NCBI GenBank assembly: GCA_945939115.1
Contig: CAMEVC010000009.1
Location: 1 to 64,000 of the forward strand
Length of the DNA: 64,000 bases
Origin: an uncultured Eubacterium sp.
GTDB lineage: Bacteria > Bacillota > Clostridia > Lachnospirales > Lachnospiraceae
Reading direction: 5' to 3'
The notes under the pieces were generated by a model, which saw only the letters and a program-made list of their open reading frames with translations, was not told the origin of the DNA and made no database searches. Within the stretch, counting starts at the first letter, position 1. Each line of letters begins with the position of its first letter. Positions 45,575 to 55,691 of the stretch are shown piece by piece. The position numbers and the translations under genes are program-made.

Positions 45575-46513
45575 TCAACCAAGAATCAATTTAGCTGCTC
45601 CATACATTCCGGCATCATTGCCAAGGGATGCCTTAACTATCTTAGTATCTCTGCTTGCATGAAACGCATACTCTTTATAATATTTTTCAATGAGATTAAT
45701 GAAATATTCACCTGCAGCGCTGACTCCACCTCCGATTACAAACACTTCCGGGTCAACCATTGCGGCAGCACAGGCAAGACCTTTTCCGAGATACCTGCAC
45801 ACATACTCCGTCACCTGTATGGCCAGTGCATCCCCGGTTTTCGCCTCATCAAATATAACCTTGGCAGAAATATATGGCACAGCCCTGAGTGATGATGGCA
45901 TATCACTCTCTGTAAGCATTCTGTTAGCTGTTCTGACAATTCCTGTCGCAGAGGCTACCTGCTCAAGACATCCCTTCTTGCCGCAGTTGCAACGCTCTGT
46001 CTCTCCATCCACCAGCGGCATATGTCCGATTTCGGCAGCCGCACCATAATAACCGTACAGCGGCTTTCCATCAATAATAACTCCGCCACCTACACCTGTT
46101 CCGATAGTTACCATGACCATACTGTTATACTCCAAGCCGCCTCCGACCCAGAACTCTCCAAGCGCTGCCATGTTAGCGTCGTTACCAATCTTAACAGGAA
46201 TTCCTGTCAGCTCACTAAGTACATTGGCGGCATTAAAAACACCCCATCCGAGATTGATACATTTGTTGACAGTTCCATCTTCCAGACAGGCGCCCGGAAC
46301 GCCCATTCCTATTCCTGTAACATCATCTTTTGTGAGATTCATATCAGATAAAACCCCATTAATATAATCTCTGATATCCGGAAGAATAAGACTTCCTCCC
46401 TCATCCTTCCTTGTAGGAATCTCATCTTTTCTTAAGAGTCTGCCATCTTCCGAAAATGTACCACATTTGCATGTTGTCCCACCAACATCTATTCCAAATA
46501 CTACCTTACTCAT
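45575..46513 (-). CDS. ROK-family sugar kinase, probably glucokinase
   Basis: From ATG 46513 the 312-residue protein has the phosphate motif VFGIDVGGTTCKCG, substrate residues in GNDANMAALGEFW, and the ROK zinc motif CNCGKKGCLEQVAS with the catalytic Asp just before it (NDAN region). It phosphorylates a hexose, most likely glucose. The chosen start overlaps the hprK stop by 8 bases, with GGAGAGG six bases upstream; a frame starting 5 codons earlier is possible. Its place beside hprK fits sugar metabolism and carbon control. Confidence 0.88.
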   Translation of the reverse strand: MSKVVFGIDVGGTTCKCGTFSEDGRLLRKDEIPTRKDEGGSLILPDIRDYINGVLSDMNLTKDDVTGIGMGVPGACLEDGTVNKCINLGWGVFNAANVLSELTGIPVKIGNDANMAALGEFWVGGGLEYNSMVMVTIGTGVGGGVIIDGKPLYGYYGAAAEIGHMPLVDGETERCNCGKKGCLEQVASATGIVRTANRMLTESDMPSSLRAVPYISAKVIFDEAKTGDALAIQVTEYVCRYLGKGLACAAAMVDPEVFVIGGGVSAAGEYFINLIEKYYKEYAFHASRDTKIVKASLGNDAGMYGAAKLILG

Positions 46514-47459
46514 CGTCATCCTCTCCACCTCTCATGAGGTTCTCCTGCACTCTTCTGTACAATTCCTTCGCTGCATTATATCCCATTTTCTTCTGTCTGT
46601 GGTTGACTGCTGCCGACTCAACGATTACTGCTAAATTACGTCCCGGTCTGATTGGAAGGGTATGGCATACCACCTTATTTCCGAGGTATTCAATATACTC
46701 CTCCTCAAGTCCCAGTCTGTCGTACTCTCTATCCTTATTCCAGTCTTCAAGCTTGATTACCATGTCAATTTCCTGCGTTTCCTTGACACTCTCCACACCG
46801 AATAATGTCTTGACATCAATAATTCCAATTCCTCGAAGCTCTATGAAATACTTAGTGACACCCGGCGCACTTCCCACAAGTGTCTCATCGCTGACCTTCC
46901 TTATCTCCACAGCATCGTCCGTTACCAGACGGTGACCTCTCTTAATAAGCTCAAGAGCCGCCTCGCTCTTTCCAATACCAGACTCTCCTGTAATAAGAAC
47001 TCCAACACCGTAAACATCTACAAGAACACCGTGAATAACTATACATGGTGCAAGCTGTACCTTTAACCAGCGTATTACCTCAGCAGTAAATGAAGATGTT
47101 GCCTGGTCTGTCATAAGAAGAGGTATCTGATATTTCACAGCCAGTTCAATAACCTTCTGCTCAGGCTTCAGATTCCTACAAAATATAAGGCATGGAATAT
47201 TACTTGATAAAAGCTGCATATATCTCTCATACCTTTCCTGCTCAGTAAGGCTTGCAAGATAAGCATACTCCACATTACCTATAATCTGCAGACGATCATT
47301 ATCGAACTGGTCATAAAATCCTGTAAGCTGCAAAGCCGGTCTGTTCACATCCGGAAGATTGAGCCATATTCCCGATGCATCAATCTCTGGCGTAAGATTA
47401 ATAAGATTCATTTTCTGAATGACTTTGGATAATTTAACCCTCTCTTTACCATTACTCAT
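46506..47459 (-). CDS. hprK: HPr kinase/phosphorylase
   Basis: From ATG 47459 (GGAGG nine bases upstream) the 317-residue protein has the N-terminal domain of HprK, then IHGVLVDVYGVGVLITGESG with Walker A GESGIGKSE and the C-terminal HprK signature around LRGIGIIDVKTLFG. It phosphorylates Ser46 of HPr under high fructose-1,6-bisphosphate and dephosphorylates it under high phosphate, controlling catabolite repression. It leads the operon hprK-ROK-murB-rapZ-whiA. Confidence 0.93.
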   Translation of the reverse strand: MSNGKERVKLSKVIQKMNLINLTPEIDASGIWLNLPDVNRPALQLTGFYDQFDNDRLQIIGNVEYAYLASLTEQERYERYMQLLSSNIPCLIFCRNLKPEQKVIELAVKYQIPLLMTDQATSSFTAEVIRWLKVQLAPCIVIHGVLVDVYGVGVLITGESGIGKSEAALELIKRGHRLVTDDAVEIRKVSDETLVGSAPGVTKYFIELRGIGIIDVKTLFGVESVKETQEIDMVIKLEDWNKDREYDRLGLEEEYIEYLGNKVVCHTLPIRPGRNLAVIVESAAVNHRQKKMGYNAAKELYRRVQENLMRGGEDDDE

Positions 47460-47490
47460 ATATAAATGCCTCCATACCAATGTTTACGAA

Positions 47491-47519
47491 TTAATATGAT
47501 TTAAGTTTATCACAGACAA
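47491..47519 (-). promoter_or_regulatory. Promoter of the hprK operon
   Basis: TTGTCT (47514-47519) and TATTAA (47491-47496) are separated by exactly 17 bases, ahead of the hprK ATG at 47459. The promoter lies in the 76-base gap after the uvrC stop. Confidence 0.65.
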
Positions 47520-47535
47520 CCTCTAAAATCTATTC

Positions 47536-49374
47536 TCAATGGAAGAAATTATATATATTCTGCGCTATATTTTCTGTAATTCCTTCCACTGCTGCAAGCT
47601 CGTCCACTGAAGCCTCTCTTATCTTACCGATATCCTGAAAATGTTTCATCAGCGCCTTACGCCTTACAGGGCCGATACCCTCAATAGAATCCAGCACGGA
47701 TGACACCTGTCCCTTATCTCTTAAGCTTCTGTGGTAGGTTATCGCAAACCTGTGCGCTTCATCCTGAATTCTGGTTATAAGCTTAAATCCTTCACTGTGC
47801 TTATCTATAGGTATCTCCACATTATTATAGTACAATCCACGGGTGCTGTGAGTATCATCCTTTACCATTCCACATACAGGAATGTTAATTCCCAGTTCCT
47901 CAAGTACACTGAGCGCAATATTGACCTGTCCTCTTCCACCATCCATCATAATCAAATCCGGATAACGGGAAAATCCGTGACTCTCCTCAAGCCCCTCCCG
48001 CTCTCGCATACCTCTTGTAAACCTTCTTGTCAGCACCTCTCTCATGCTCTTGTAATCATCCGGCCCTTTGACTGTCCTTATCTTAAATTTTCTGTAATCA
48101 TTCTTCTTAGGTTTACCATCCTCGAAAACAACCATTGAGCCAACACTTTCAACTCCATTGGTATTAGAGATATCATAGGCTTCTGCCCGCTTTATAGTTC
48201 CAAGTCCCAACAGTCCGGCAATCTCTCTCATTGCCCCGGTAGTACGGTTCTCCTCCCGCTTTATCTTCTCCTTATCCTGAGTAAGCACAAGCTGGGCGTT
48301 CTTATAGGCAAGCTCCACCATCTTTTCCTTATCACCCTTCTTAGGTGTCACCAGCTTTACCTTCCTGTTCTTCCTGCTGCCAAGCCACTCTGATATGGTG
48401 TCTGAATCCTGGATTTCTTCCTGTATCATTATTATGTTAGGTATAAATGGGGTACCTCCGTAATATTGTTTCATAAACTCTGAAATAATATCACTTCTGG
48501 TATCTCCCTCTGCAACCTGCATATGAAAATGGTCTCTTCCAAGAAGTTTGCCCTGTCTGATAAAGAATACCTGCACAACGGCATCCTGTCCATCACTTGC
48601 ACAGGCAATGACATCCCGGTCATTCACATCATCCGCAGTAATCTTCTGTTTCTGCGCTATCTGTCTAACACTTACAAGCAAATCCCTGTACTTTGCCGCT
48701 TCTTCAAATTCCATTTTCTCAGAAGCTTCCTCCATCTGTGCTGTAAGTTTATCCATAATAGCAGAATAATTTCCATTGAGAAAACTTATGACCTCATCAA
48801 TTCTATGCTGGTATTCCACGGCGCTTATATATCCCTGACACGGTGCGTCACACTGCCCAATATGATAATTAAGACATGGCCGGTCTTTCCCTTCATCTTT
48901 AGGAAGGTTTCTGTTGCAGGTTCTGACCTTATAGAGCTTACACAACAGCTCAATCGTGTCCTTCACTGCCCCTGCTGATGTGTATGGTCCAAAATACTTT
49001 CCTGCCCCATGCTTTAATTTGCGCGCAAAAAGCACCCTCGGATATTCCTCTCCGACGGTTATCTTAATAAAAGGGTAGCTCTTATCGTCCTTTAACATCG
49101 TGTTGTACTTTGGTCTGTGCTCCTTAATTAAATTGCACTCCAGCACCAGCGCTTCAAGCTCAGAATCCGTGATAATATATTCAAAATACTGAATATGTGA
49201 CACCATCTGGACTATCTTGGCAGACTTATTCCTGCTGCTTTGAAAATACTGTCTCACACGGTTTTTTAAAACTTTCGCCTTACCTATATATATTATGTTG
49301 TCCCATTTATCATGCATAATATAAACTCCCGGTTTATCCGGGAGTTTTTTAAGTTCTTCTTCTAAATCAAACAT
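47536..49374 (-). CDS. uvrC: UvrABC excinuclease subunit C
   Basis: The 612-residue protein has an N-terminal GIY-YIG nuclease domain ([27 protein letters not shown]), a UVR motif ([13 protein letters not shown]), a UvrC RNase H-like nuclease domain ([23 protein letters not shown]) and C-terminal helix-hairpin-helix repeats. It makes both incisions during nucleotide excision repair. The ATG overlaps the transglutaminase gene by 13 bases, so repair and the envelope cluster are cotranscribed. Confidence 0.94.
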   Translation of the reverse strand: MFDLEEELKKLPDKPGVYIMHDKWDNIIYIGKAKVLKNRVRQYFQSSRNKSAKIVQMVSHIQYFEYIITDSELEALVLECNLIKEHRPKYNTMLKDDKSYPFIKITVGEEYPRVLFARKLKHGAGKYFGPYTSAGAVKDTIELLCKLYKVRTCNRNLPKDEGKDRPCLNYHIGQCDAPCQGYISAVEYQHRIDEVISFLNGNYSAIMDKLTAQMEEASEKMEFEEAAKYRDLLVSVRQIAQKQKITADDVNDRDVIACASDGQDAVVQVFFIRQGKLLGRDHFHMQVAEGDTRSDIISEFMKQYYGGTPFIPNIIMIQEEIQDSDTISEWLGSRKNRKVKLVTPKKGDKEKMVELAYKNAQLVLTQDKEKIKREENRTTGAMREIAGLLGLGTIKRAEAYDISNTNGVESVGSMVVFEDGKPKKNDYRKFKIRTVKGPDDYKSMREVLTRRFTRGMREREGLEESHGFSRYPDLIMMDGGRGQVNIALSVLEELGINIPVCGMVKDDTHSTRGLYYNNVEIPIDKHSEGFKLITRIQDEAHRFAITYHRSLRDKGQVSSVLDSIEGIGPVRRKALMKHFQDIGKIREASVDELAAVEGITENIAQNIYNFFH

Positions 49375-51644
49375 ACTATAAGTTTCCCAGGTCCTTTTGC
49401 TTTACTAAGTGCGTAGGCACGCACCTGCCTTATAGTATTAATTATCCCAGTTATATCCGCTTTGTCAACACATTTTGTATTGCCAAATCTGACCTTTAAA
49501 ATAACATCAACAGCCCTTTCAAGTCCCATGCCGGCAAGTTCGCTGTCTACGGCAATTACAGACTGAATATACAATTCATAATCACAGTCCGCATCACGCC
49601 TGTACCCCAGTTTTGTAAGAAGTTTCTCAAGATATTCATATAGCTGTGGAATCTTGGACTCATCTGCTATATCATTACGCAAAAGTCTTATTCTTGAAAT
49701 AATTCTTATAACACAAGATACAATTACCACCAGAACAACTATTATTATTACAAATATAATAACCATCTTGACGCTGATTCTGCTGAATATACCAAATCCT
49801 CCAATAGAGAATCCTGATTCTCTGTCATCGTTCTGTGTGAAAGAGTCCTGTGTTGTCACCTCATTTTCACCGGAGGAACTGTTCTGGGAATCTCTCTCAG
49901 ACTCATCCGCACCCGTTAAAGCCTCATCGGACGGATTATTGGCAGTCGGCTCCTCACTTTCCCCACTATCTCCATAACCCGGGGTCGGATCAATTATAAC
50001 CCATCCATACCCATCAATAAATATCTCAACCCATGCATGAGCTGAATTATCATATACAGGGCTTGTCAGATATGTATCCCCTGCATATCCTCTCTCTCCT
50101 GAATTCCCCTCATATGTCGTATCAACGGCATATCCTGCACAGTATCTGGCAGGAATCCCCGCACATCTGAATATGAGGGTAGCACTTGTGGCAAAATATG
50201 TACAATAGCCCTTCTTTGTGTCTGTCAGGAAATACTCCAGCACATTGCGTCCCTCAGGAACTTTTCCCGGCCTCATGGTATATTTGTAGTTGGTCTTAAG
50301 ATATTTTACAACCTCATTGACATATGCAACCTTCTGCTCCATTGTATCCGGCTGTCGCTTTCCGAACACCTGCTCAACCACAGCTCTGTCCGCACTGCTA
50401 ACATCCATATACTGCTGCCCTGCATATATCTCATAAGAATTAATTGTTGGAGAACCCCGGTATTTTTTCATAAGTTCCCCCATAGATACATACGATAACA
50501 AATCTCCTCCGGATATCCTGTACTTCAGACCTGAATCGTAGGAAATCCCATTCATATCCCTGAAAGACTGCTCATAAACTATGAACTTTTTTACAATCTC
50601 CTTTTCATTCTCTTCAAATTCATATGTATTTCTTCTGGTAAGATTCAACACGAGATCGTACACGGCCGTAGTATATACACCCTGACTCTCTCTCGTATCC
50701 ACCCATTTCGTCCAGTTATTCTGTTCAAACTGTCTTCCTGTAAAAATCTTTACATAGCCTATGCCATTATCTGCCCTTGTCGTCAGTGTACCTACCTGTT
50801 TATCATCATAGTACAGCTTATCCACCTGTCCTACTCTTCCATTTCCAATACCTACTGCCGCATTGATTTGCTCCTCTTCGCTTTCTTCCTCATTCCTGTC
50901 GCCGTCAAGGTCAATGCCCAGTTTCTCATATACAATATCAGAAATCATTGCTCTTGCATCATCAAGAAAAGGACTTCTCGTATAATTACATTCTGGTATG
51001 ATAAATACAATAAGCAAAGTCACAACCGCTGATATTACCAGCATCGGGCATGTACTTCTCTTATTTTCTGAAGGTTTTCCTAACGCCATTGTATCAAACA
51101 CAAACAGCACGCAGAATACAATTGTCATAAGGTCTGGAACAAATCCCCACCCAATAACAAATCCTAACAAAGGCATTATTACCAGCAGTGCCGTAAACAT
51201 CCCTGTAAATCTGAACTCCACCAGTGCTGTCAGAAATGCGCTTATCATTATAATCAGGACAAATATGCACTTGATATATGCACTTGCAGCTTCCCACGAA
51301 TTACTTTCGTGCATCCCCCCGAATAGGGTTCCCAGATTAACCCTGTAGCAGAAATAATCCGCCAGGCACATAAAGCCGCTTATAATCTTAGGTATATTTA
51401 ACACTGCGTATACAACAGGAACAATAATTCCGGCAATTCTTACCGGAAGTTGAAATTGCCCATTATACGCCAATACAAATGCATAGAACACACTAAATAA
51501 TACAGCCCATACAATAACAAAACCTAACCCGACATAATAATCTGCGACAGATTGCAGGACTCCTGCTATTCCCAGTGTCCCAACTGCCGCAACAACCATA
51601 CGCGATATTAGATTACTTACTGAAATGTTCTGCAACTTCTTCAT
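49362..51644 (-). CDS. Membrane-anchored transglutaminase-like protein
   Basis: The 760-residue protein has about six N-terminal membrane helices (residues 1-215), an extracytoplasmic region and a transglutaminase-like core with catalytic Cys in [14 protein letters not shown], His in [10 protein letters not shown] and Asp in IIDPTPGYG, followed by a membrane helix near 630 and a cytoplasmic tail. Members of this family (TgpA-like) sit beside DUF58 and MoxR genes, as here. Peptidase or crosslinking activity is possible. It overlaps uvrC by 13 bases. Confidence 0.88.
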   Translation of the reverse strand: MKKLQNISVSNLISRMVVAAVGTLGIAGVLQSVADYYVGLGFVIVWAVLFSVFYAFVLAYNGQFQLPVRIAGIIVPVVYAVLNIPKIISGFMCLADYFCYRVNLGTLFGGMHESNSWEAASAYIKCIFVLIIMISAFLTALVEFRFTGMFTALLVIMPLLGFVIGWGFVPDLMTIVFCVLFVFDTMALGKPSENKRSTCPMLVISAVVTLLIVFIIPECNYTRSPFLDDARAMISDIVYEKLGIDLDGDRNEEESEEEQINAAVGIGNGRVGQVDKLYYDDKQVGTLTTRADNGIGYVKIFTGRQFEQNNWTKWVDTRESQGVYTTAVYDLVLNLTRRNTYEFEENEKEIVKKFIVYEQSFRDMNGISYDSGLKYRISGGDLLSYVSMGELMKKYRGSPTINSYEIYAGQQYMDVSSADRAVVEQVFGKRQPDTMEQKVAYVNEVVKYLKTNYKYTMRPGKVPEGRNVLEYFLTDTKKGYCTYFATSATLIFRCAGIPARYCAGYAVDTTYEGNSGERGYAGDTYLTSPVYDNSAHAWVEIFIDGYGWVIIDPTPGYGDSGESEEPTANNPSDEALTGADESERDSQNSSSGENEVTTQDSFTQNDDRESGFSIGGFGIFSRISVKMVIIFVIIIVVLVVIVSCVIRIISRIRLLRNDIADESKIPQLYEYLEKLLTKLGYRRDADCDYELYIQSVIAVDSELAGMGLERAVDVILKVRFGNTKCVDKADITGIINTIRQVRAYALSKAKGPGKLIVCLI

Positions 51645-51664
51645 GAATGCCCCTCAATTATATG

Positions 51665-52681
51665 TTACTTTTCACTCTCTGTGATGATAACCGGATCAGA
51701 TGACAACTCCAGTGTTGAGTCCTTGTACAATGCCTGACACGCCTTTCCAAGTGCATCCTTACTGCATCTTACTTCCATAACCGCTATAAGCGCCTGTACA
51801 CAGGAAATCTCATCATAGAACCTTTTACGTCTTATATTATCCTTACTACTATCCCATATCACATATTCACCAATCATCCCGTTCTGAACACAGGCCAATC
51901 CCTGTGAAAATGCTTTCTCGTATATTCTGCTCATCCTCTCCAGATTGTTCACATCTTCCACCGTATTAGTATCTATAACATAAATTATAGTCCTGTAAAC
52001 ATCCAGATCGTACTCTTTAATTACAAACCCGTCATCCGGCAGCACACTGCTCCTCTTCCAGTGAATATTCCTCGGGCTGTCTCCATCCCTGTATTCTCTG
52101 AGTTCCGTAATCTCGTCACCGGCCCCTTTAATGCGAAGGTCATTCTCATCCATCTTAGATAATGCCCCTTCATTGGGGATGTAATCACTTGGTATGTTCT
52201 TAGGCATAATGCACACTCTGGTCATGCCCGTGAATTTCTTCCTCTTATTGAAAAACCCAAGATAATCCTGCATGTCTATCATATCAACACCAATATATAC
52301 AATGCCGCAAAAAGAGGCAGGTATATCCACCCTGCCCGCATATTTGTCATATCCAGACACAACAGGAACTGTCTTACTAAACTCATCTCTCGTGTTATGG
52401 TACATATACCTGATATTAATATCTGCATTAACAAACGCCAGATTCATCCTCCTCTTCTTGGCCACACGTACCTTAATTTTTCCGCCCTCGACAACCACAT
52501 TCTGACTGACCTGAAGACTCAGCCCCATATTAACATTCGAGATAATATACAAGAGCCATGAAACAAGGGGAACAGCTATCATCAGCGCAAGAAGAATAAA
52601 TATCTGATATTCAACATAGAATATATTAACGGCAAAAACTACCACAAGACAGATAAGATATAATATCTTTCTTCTCTTCAT
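51665..52681 (-). CDS. DUF58 family membrane protein
   Basis: The 338-residue protein has two N-terminal membrane helices (about 8-28 and 32-48), followed by the DUF58 motif ELREYRDGDSPRNIHWKRS and a C-terminal vWA-like part. DUF58 proteins are linked with MoxR ATPases in envelope maturation. It lies between moxR (18 bases) and the transglutaminase gene (20 bases). AAGGATG precedes the ATG. Confidence 0.88.
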   Translation of the reverse strand: MKRRKILYLICLVVVFAVNIFYVEYQIFILLALMIAVPLVSWLLYIISNVNMGLSLQVSQNVVVEGGKIKVRVAKKRRMNLAFVNADINIRYMYHNTRDEFSKTVPVVSGYDKYAGRVDIPASFCGIVYIGVDMIDMQDYLGFFNKRKKFTGMTRVCIMPKNIPSDYIPNEGALSKMDENDLRIKGAGDEITELREYRDGDSPRNIHWKRSSVLPDDGFVIKEYDLDVYRTIIYVIDTNTVEDVNNLERMSRIYEKAFSQGLACVQNGMIGEYVIWDSSKDNIRRKRFYDEISCVQALIAVMEVRCSKDALGKACQALYKDSTLELSSDPVIITESEK

Positions 52682-52699
52682 ATTGTCATCCTTACATTA

Positions 52700-53656
52700 T
52701 TATTCACCAATCTGCGGTACAGGTACAGTTCTCAAGATATCTTTGATTTCCTTCTTAGCCATCTCATTCCCCGCAGCACCTGCAACATTAGTAACAACCC
52801 TGTGCGCAAATGTCTCTATGACTATATTCTTGATATCTGACGGAAGCACATATTCATTGCCACGTAAGAATGCCTCTGCCTTGGCCATGGCAATAAGTGC
52901 TATACTTCCTCTCGGGGAAACTCCCTGAATTATATTCTCTCTCACTCTTGTCTTAGCAACAATCTTAGCAACATACTCATATATTGAATCATCAACATAT
53001 ATACTGGCGACTTTATCTTTAATCTCCTTGATATCTCCCTCATTCAATACACATTCAACCTGAATATCCCGTTTATCTGGTTCAAGCCTGTTCTTCATAA
53101 TAGATATTTCATCTTCCATCTTAGGATATCCCATAGAAAGCCTTATCATAAATCTGTCCATCTGGGATTCCGGAAGCTTCTGTGTTCCTATCGAACCAAT
53201 TGGATTCTGGGTTGCAATAACAATAAACGGCTCCGGGAGGTCATATGTATTGCCATCGACAGTAACCCTTGACTCCTCCATTATCTGGAGAAGTGCTGAC
53301 TGAGTCTTTGGTGATGTCCTGTTTATCTCGTCAGCAAGGAGCATATTACACATTGCAGCCCCCTGTTTGAATTCAAACTTTCCGGTCTGTCTGTTATACA
53401 TAGAAAATCCCGTAATATCTGACGGCATTACATCCGGGGTAAACTGAATTCTGTTGTATTCAAGCCCTAATGCATTTGCAAATGCATGCGCCATTGTAGT
53501 CTTGCCGACACCCGGAATATCATCAAGCAGCACATGTCCTCCTGCGATTATCGCCATATACACCTTGCATATAATATCATCCTTGCCAATTACTGCCTTT
53601 CTGACTTCCCTCAGAACAGCTTTAGATTTCTTTAAGTAATAATTATTATCGTTCAT
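52700..53656 (-). CDS. MoxR-type AAA+ ATPase
   Basis: The 318-residue protein has Walker A DIPGVGKTT, Walker B LLADEINRTSP, the sensor region ATQNPIGSIGTQKLPESQ and an arginine-finger segment GVSPRGSIALI, all typical of MoxR AAA+ proteins. They act as chaperones that insert metal or cofactors into partner proteins; here the DUF58 and transglutaminase genes follow. GGGGGG precedes the ATG. Confidence 0.92.
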   Translation of the reverse strand: MNDNNYYLKKSKAVLREVRKAVIGKDDIICKVYMAIIAGGHVLLDDIPGVGKTTMAHAFANALGLEYNRIQFTPDVMPSDITGFSMYNRQTGKFEFKQGAAMCNMLLADEINRTSPKTQSALLQIMEESRVTVDGNTYDLPEPFIVIATQNPIGSIGTQKLPESQMDRFMIRLSMGYPKMEDEISIMKNRLEPDKRDIQVECVLNEGDIKEIKDKVASIYVDDSIYEYVAKIVAKTRVRENIIQGVSPRGSIALIAMAKAEAFLRGNEYVLPSDIKNIVIETFAHRVVTNVAGAAGNEMAKKEIKDILRTVPVPQIGE

Positions 53657-53681
53657 TTATTCCCCCCAAAAACTTAGTTTA

Positions 53682-54395
53682 TCAATCTAAATAGTGCGAC
53701 GCCGAAGTGTACAAAGCACCATTAACATTGATATTAAAAGAACCATCTTCTATTTCATATCCAAATGTAATATTCTTAGAACTATCATAATTAGAGTAAG
53801 CCTTTTTAGTCAGGTACGAATCAATCGTTTTTCCTATGAGAGACCATAACTTCTCCTGTAATTCTGTATCAATTCTGCCGCTTTCATCTGTGATATTCAC
53901 AGGAACCTCAACAGTAAGAACTCTTCCGTCAGCCATTGAAACAGTATCTATTCTCAAATTCATAAAATACTTATCTGACGACTCACCTGGCCAGTATTTA
54001 CTTGTGATATTATTCTTATCAATACCATCAATACCATCATAAATACACGTCAGGCTCTCTGCGTAAAATTCCTTGCTCTGCGTAATCCCACTATCTTCTG
54101 AAACCTCACTGCTTGCTGTGGCAAGAGGAACATGATTAACATTAGCATCTGATTCCTTGTCAACCCCCTTATAATTCTTTACTGCTGTGACAAATACAAC
54201 AACAGCAGCCACTGCTAATGCAACCTGTGCAATCCGTTTAACAGGAATCCCTTCTTTTACTGGCTTTAATTCTACTATTTTATTACTTAATTGTATAGTC
54301 TTATCTTCTGAATTTTGGAATAGTTCTGACTTATCGAGAATTTCGTCGATTTCCTTTCTTATTACATCCTTACCCGGATACTTTACTTTACTCAA
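53682..54395 (-). CDS. Putative anti-sigma-like single-pass membrane protein
   Basis: From TTG 54395 the 237-residue protein has a cytoplasmic N-terminal 55 residues, one membrane helix (about 53-71) and an extracytoplasmic domain (SKYWPGESSDKYF, ADGRVLTVEVPVNI) of unknown fold. It overlaps the sigma factor stop by 8 bases (TTGAGTAA), a strong sign of coupled translation, so an anti-sigma role is inferred from position and topology. No known anti-sigma motif is visible. The TTG start has GGAG ten bases upstream. Confidence 0.65.
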   Translation of the reverse strand: MSKVKYPGKDVIRKEIDEILDKSELFQNSEDKTIQLSNKIVELKPVKEGIPVKRIAQVALAVAAVVVFVTAVKNYKGVDKESDANVNHVPLATASSEVSEDSGITQSKEFYAESLTCIYDGIDGIDKNNITSKYWPGESSDKYFMNLRIDTVSMADGRVLTVEVPVNITDESGRIDTELQEKLWSLIGKTIDSYLTKKAYSNYDSSKNITFGYEIEDGSFNINVNGALYTSASHYLD

Positions 54396-54960
54396 AATTA
54401 TCCCACTCCTTTCTGACTCTCTTAACCATAGCATAATATCTGCTCTTCACGGTACTTAGTTCCACTCCCTGTCTTGCACTTATCTCGCCAAATGTATACC
54501 CCTCATACACTTTCAATCTGAACGTCTCCCATTCCTTATTCTGATGATGCCCATACATTTTCTCCATCTCCTCATATGAAAGCTTTCCAATCACACTGGT
54601 TTCCGTTCCCTCTCTCTCATCCGCCTTATCCTCTGTGACATCATCCATTATCTGCGTCACAATACTCTCATGATACTGCCTGCTCCTGAAATAATCAGTA
54701 ATCTTATTATCCGCAATTCTTGACAGCCATGTACCAAATGAAGCTTTACCTGCATCAAAGGTCCCCAACCCCTTCAATGCTGCAATAAATGTTTCCTGGG
54801 TCAAATCCATGCTGAGTTCCTCATCCTTCAGCTTAATGTAAATATGTTTATAAATATTCTTATAATACTGACTGACGAGTTCATCTGCTGCATCTCTGTC
54901 ACTGCTGTTAAGAATCCTGTCAATCAGCTTTAGTTCCCTGCCCTTTGACAGTAAAACCAT
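54388..54960 (-). CDS. ECF-type RNA polymerase sigma factor
   Basis: The 190-residue protein contains sigma-70 region 2 (DAADELVSQYYKNIYKHIY, MDLTQETFIAALKGL, DYFRSRQYH) and region 4 (YEGYTFGEISARQGVELSTV) with the final helix of the DNA-binding HTH. It has no regions 1 or 3, as in ECF sigmas. GGGGGTGAG precedes the ATG. It leads the run of the anti-sigma-like gene, moxR, DUF58 and the transglutaminase gene, so these may be its regulon. Confidence 0.88.
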   Translation of the reverse strand: MVLLSKGRELKLIDRILNSSDRDAADELVSQYYKNIYKHIYIKLKDEELSMDLTQETFIAALKGLGTFDAGKASFGTWLSRIADNKITDYFRSRQYHESIVTQIMDDVTEDKADEREGTETSVIGKLSYEEMEKMYGHHQNKEWETFRLKVYEGYTFGEISARQGVELSTVKSRYYAMVKRVRKEWDNFE

Positions 54961-55071
54961 CTACTCACCCCCGGTCAATATGTATTAATGAACATCATCT
55001 CACTCACACATGTACAAATCCGTTCATATGTATATACGAAATAAAATCCAAATTAGTTTAAAAAAAATAAA

Positions 55072-55120
55072 AATCCTTTATGTAAAGATTCTCACATACC
55101 GGAATCTTACATAAAGGATT
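55072..55120 (-). terminator. Terminator of the ferritin-like gene
   Basis: AATCCTTTATGTAAGATTCC pairs with GAATCTTTACATAAAGGAT through a short loop, and TTTTATTTTTTTT follows on the minus strand. Bases 54961-55071 otherwise show no gene. Confidence 0.88.
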
Positions 55121-55154
55121 ATATCACATAATACTTACACCCGGCTTACAAAAA

Positions 55155-55613
55155 CTAAGCCATTCCATTAACAGTTTTGTATTTATAGAGCATTTCTGCA
55201 TGATTCTGCTCTTCAATCTGGATATCAGCCAATATTTTTCTTATTGCAGTGTCTGCAAATACAAAAACATTGGAATTATACTCACCTGATACCATCTTCT
55301 CCGAACCGATACTGTCTGTAGCAAGAAATGCATCACACTTCTTGTCCTCTGAATTGCTCATGACATCATAAGTGGCTTTAGGATTATAATCTTTACCCTT
55401 TGAATCATTGCAGTCACACTCAGGAACCTTTCCGGAAAGAATCTGAGTTAATGTATCTAAATGTTCCTGCTCATTCTTCTCCAAATCTGAGAATAAGTCC
55501 TTTAATACCGGATCCTTGGCATCCGCTGCATACTTCTTATACTTCTGCACGCATACCTGCTCCTGAGTCTGAAGATCCTTAATTGTTGTCTTTTCTTTTT
55601 CATTCAATGCCAT
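55155..55613 (-). CDS. Ferritin-like / spore coat-like protein
   Basis: The 152-residue protein is helical with a repeated E...(E/N)Q-x-H pattern: DLEKNEQEHLDTLTQ in the first half and DIQIEEQNHAEMLYKYK in the second. These helices carry the E-x6-E-x2-H type iron ligands of rubrerythrin/ferritin-like folds, so a di-iron or coat-type (CotF-like) protein is likely. A middle CDCN-containing loop (near residue 67) is unusual. Its Shine-Dalgarno site is buried in the terminator hairpin of adh. It lies downstream of adh on the same strand. Confidence 0.65.
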   Translation of the reverse strand: MALNEKEKTTIKDLQTQEQVCVQKYKKYAADAKDPVLKDLFSDLEKNEQEHLDTLTQILSGKVPECDCNDSKGKDYNPKATYDVMSNSEDKKCDAFLATDSIGSEKMVSGEYNSNVFVFADTAIRKILADIQIEEQNHAEMLYKYKTVNGMA

Positions 55614-55665
55614 AAAAAACTGCCTCCTGATTAATTAATACAAATGTATTATTATCAGAAGGCAG
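55614..55665 (-). terminator. adh terminator that also covers the ferritin-like gene's ribosome binding site
   Basis: On the minus strand CTGCCTTCTGAT (55654-55665) pairs with ATCAGGAGGCAG (55620-55631), extended by an A/T-rich upper stem, and six T residues follow immediately before the ATG at 55613. The SD sequence AGGAGG is inside the stem. It ends adh transcription and may hold the downstream start closed. Confidence 0.75.
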
Positions 55666-55691
55666 GAAAATTATTCATTATATGTATTTAA

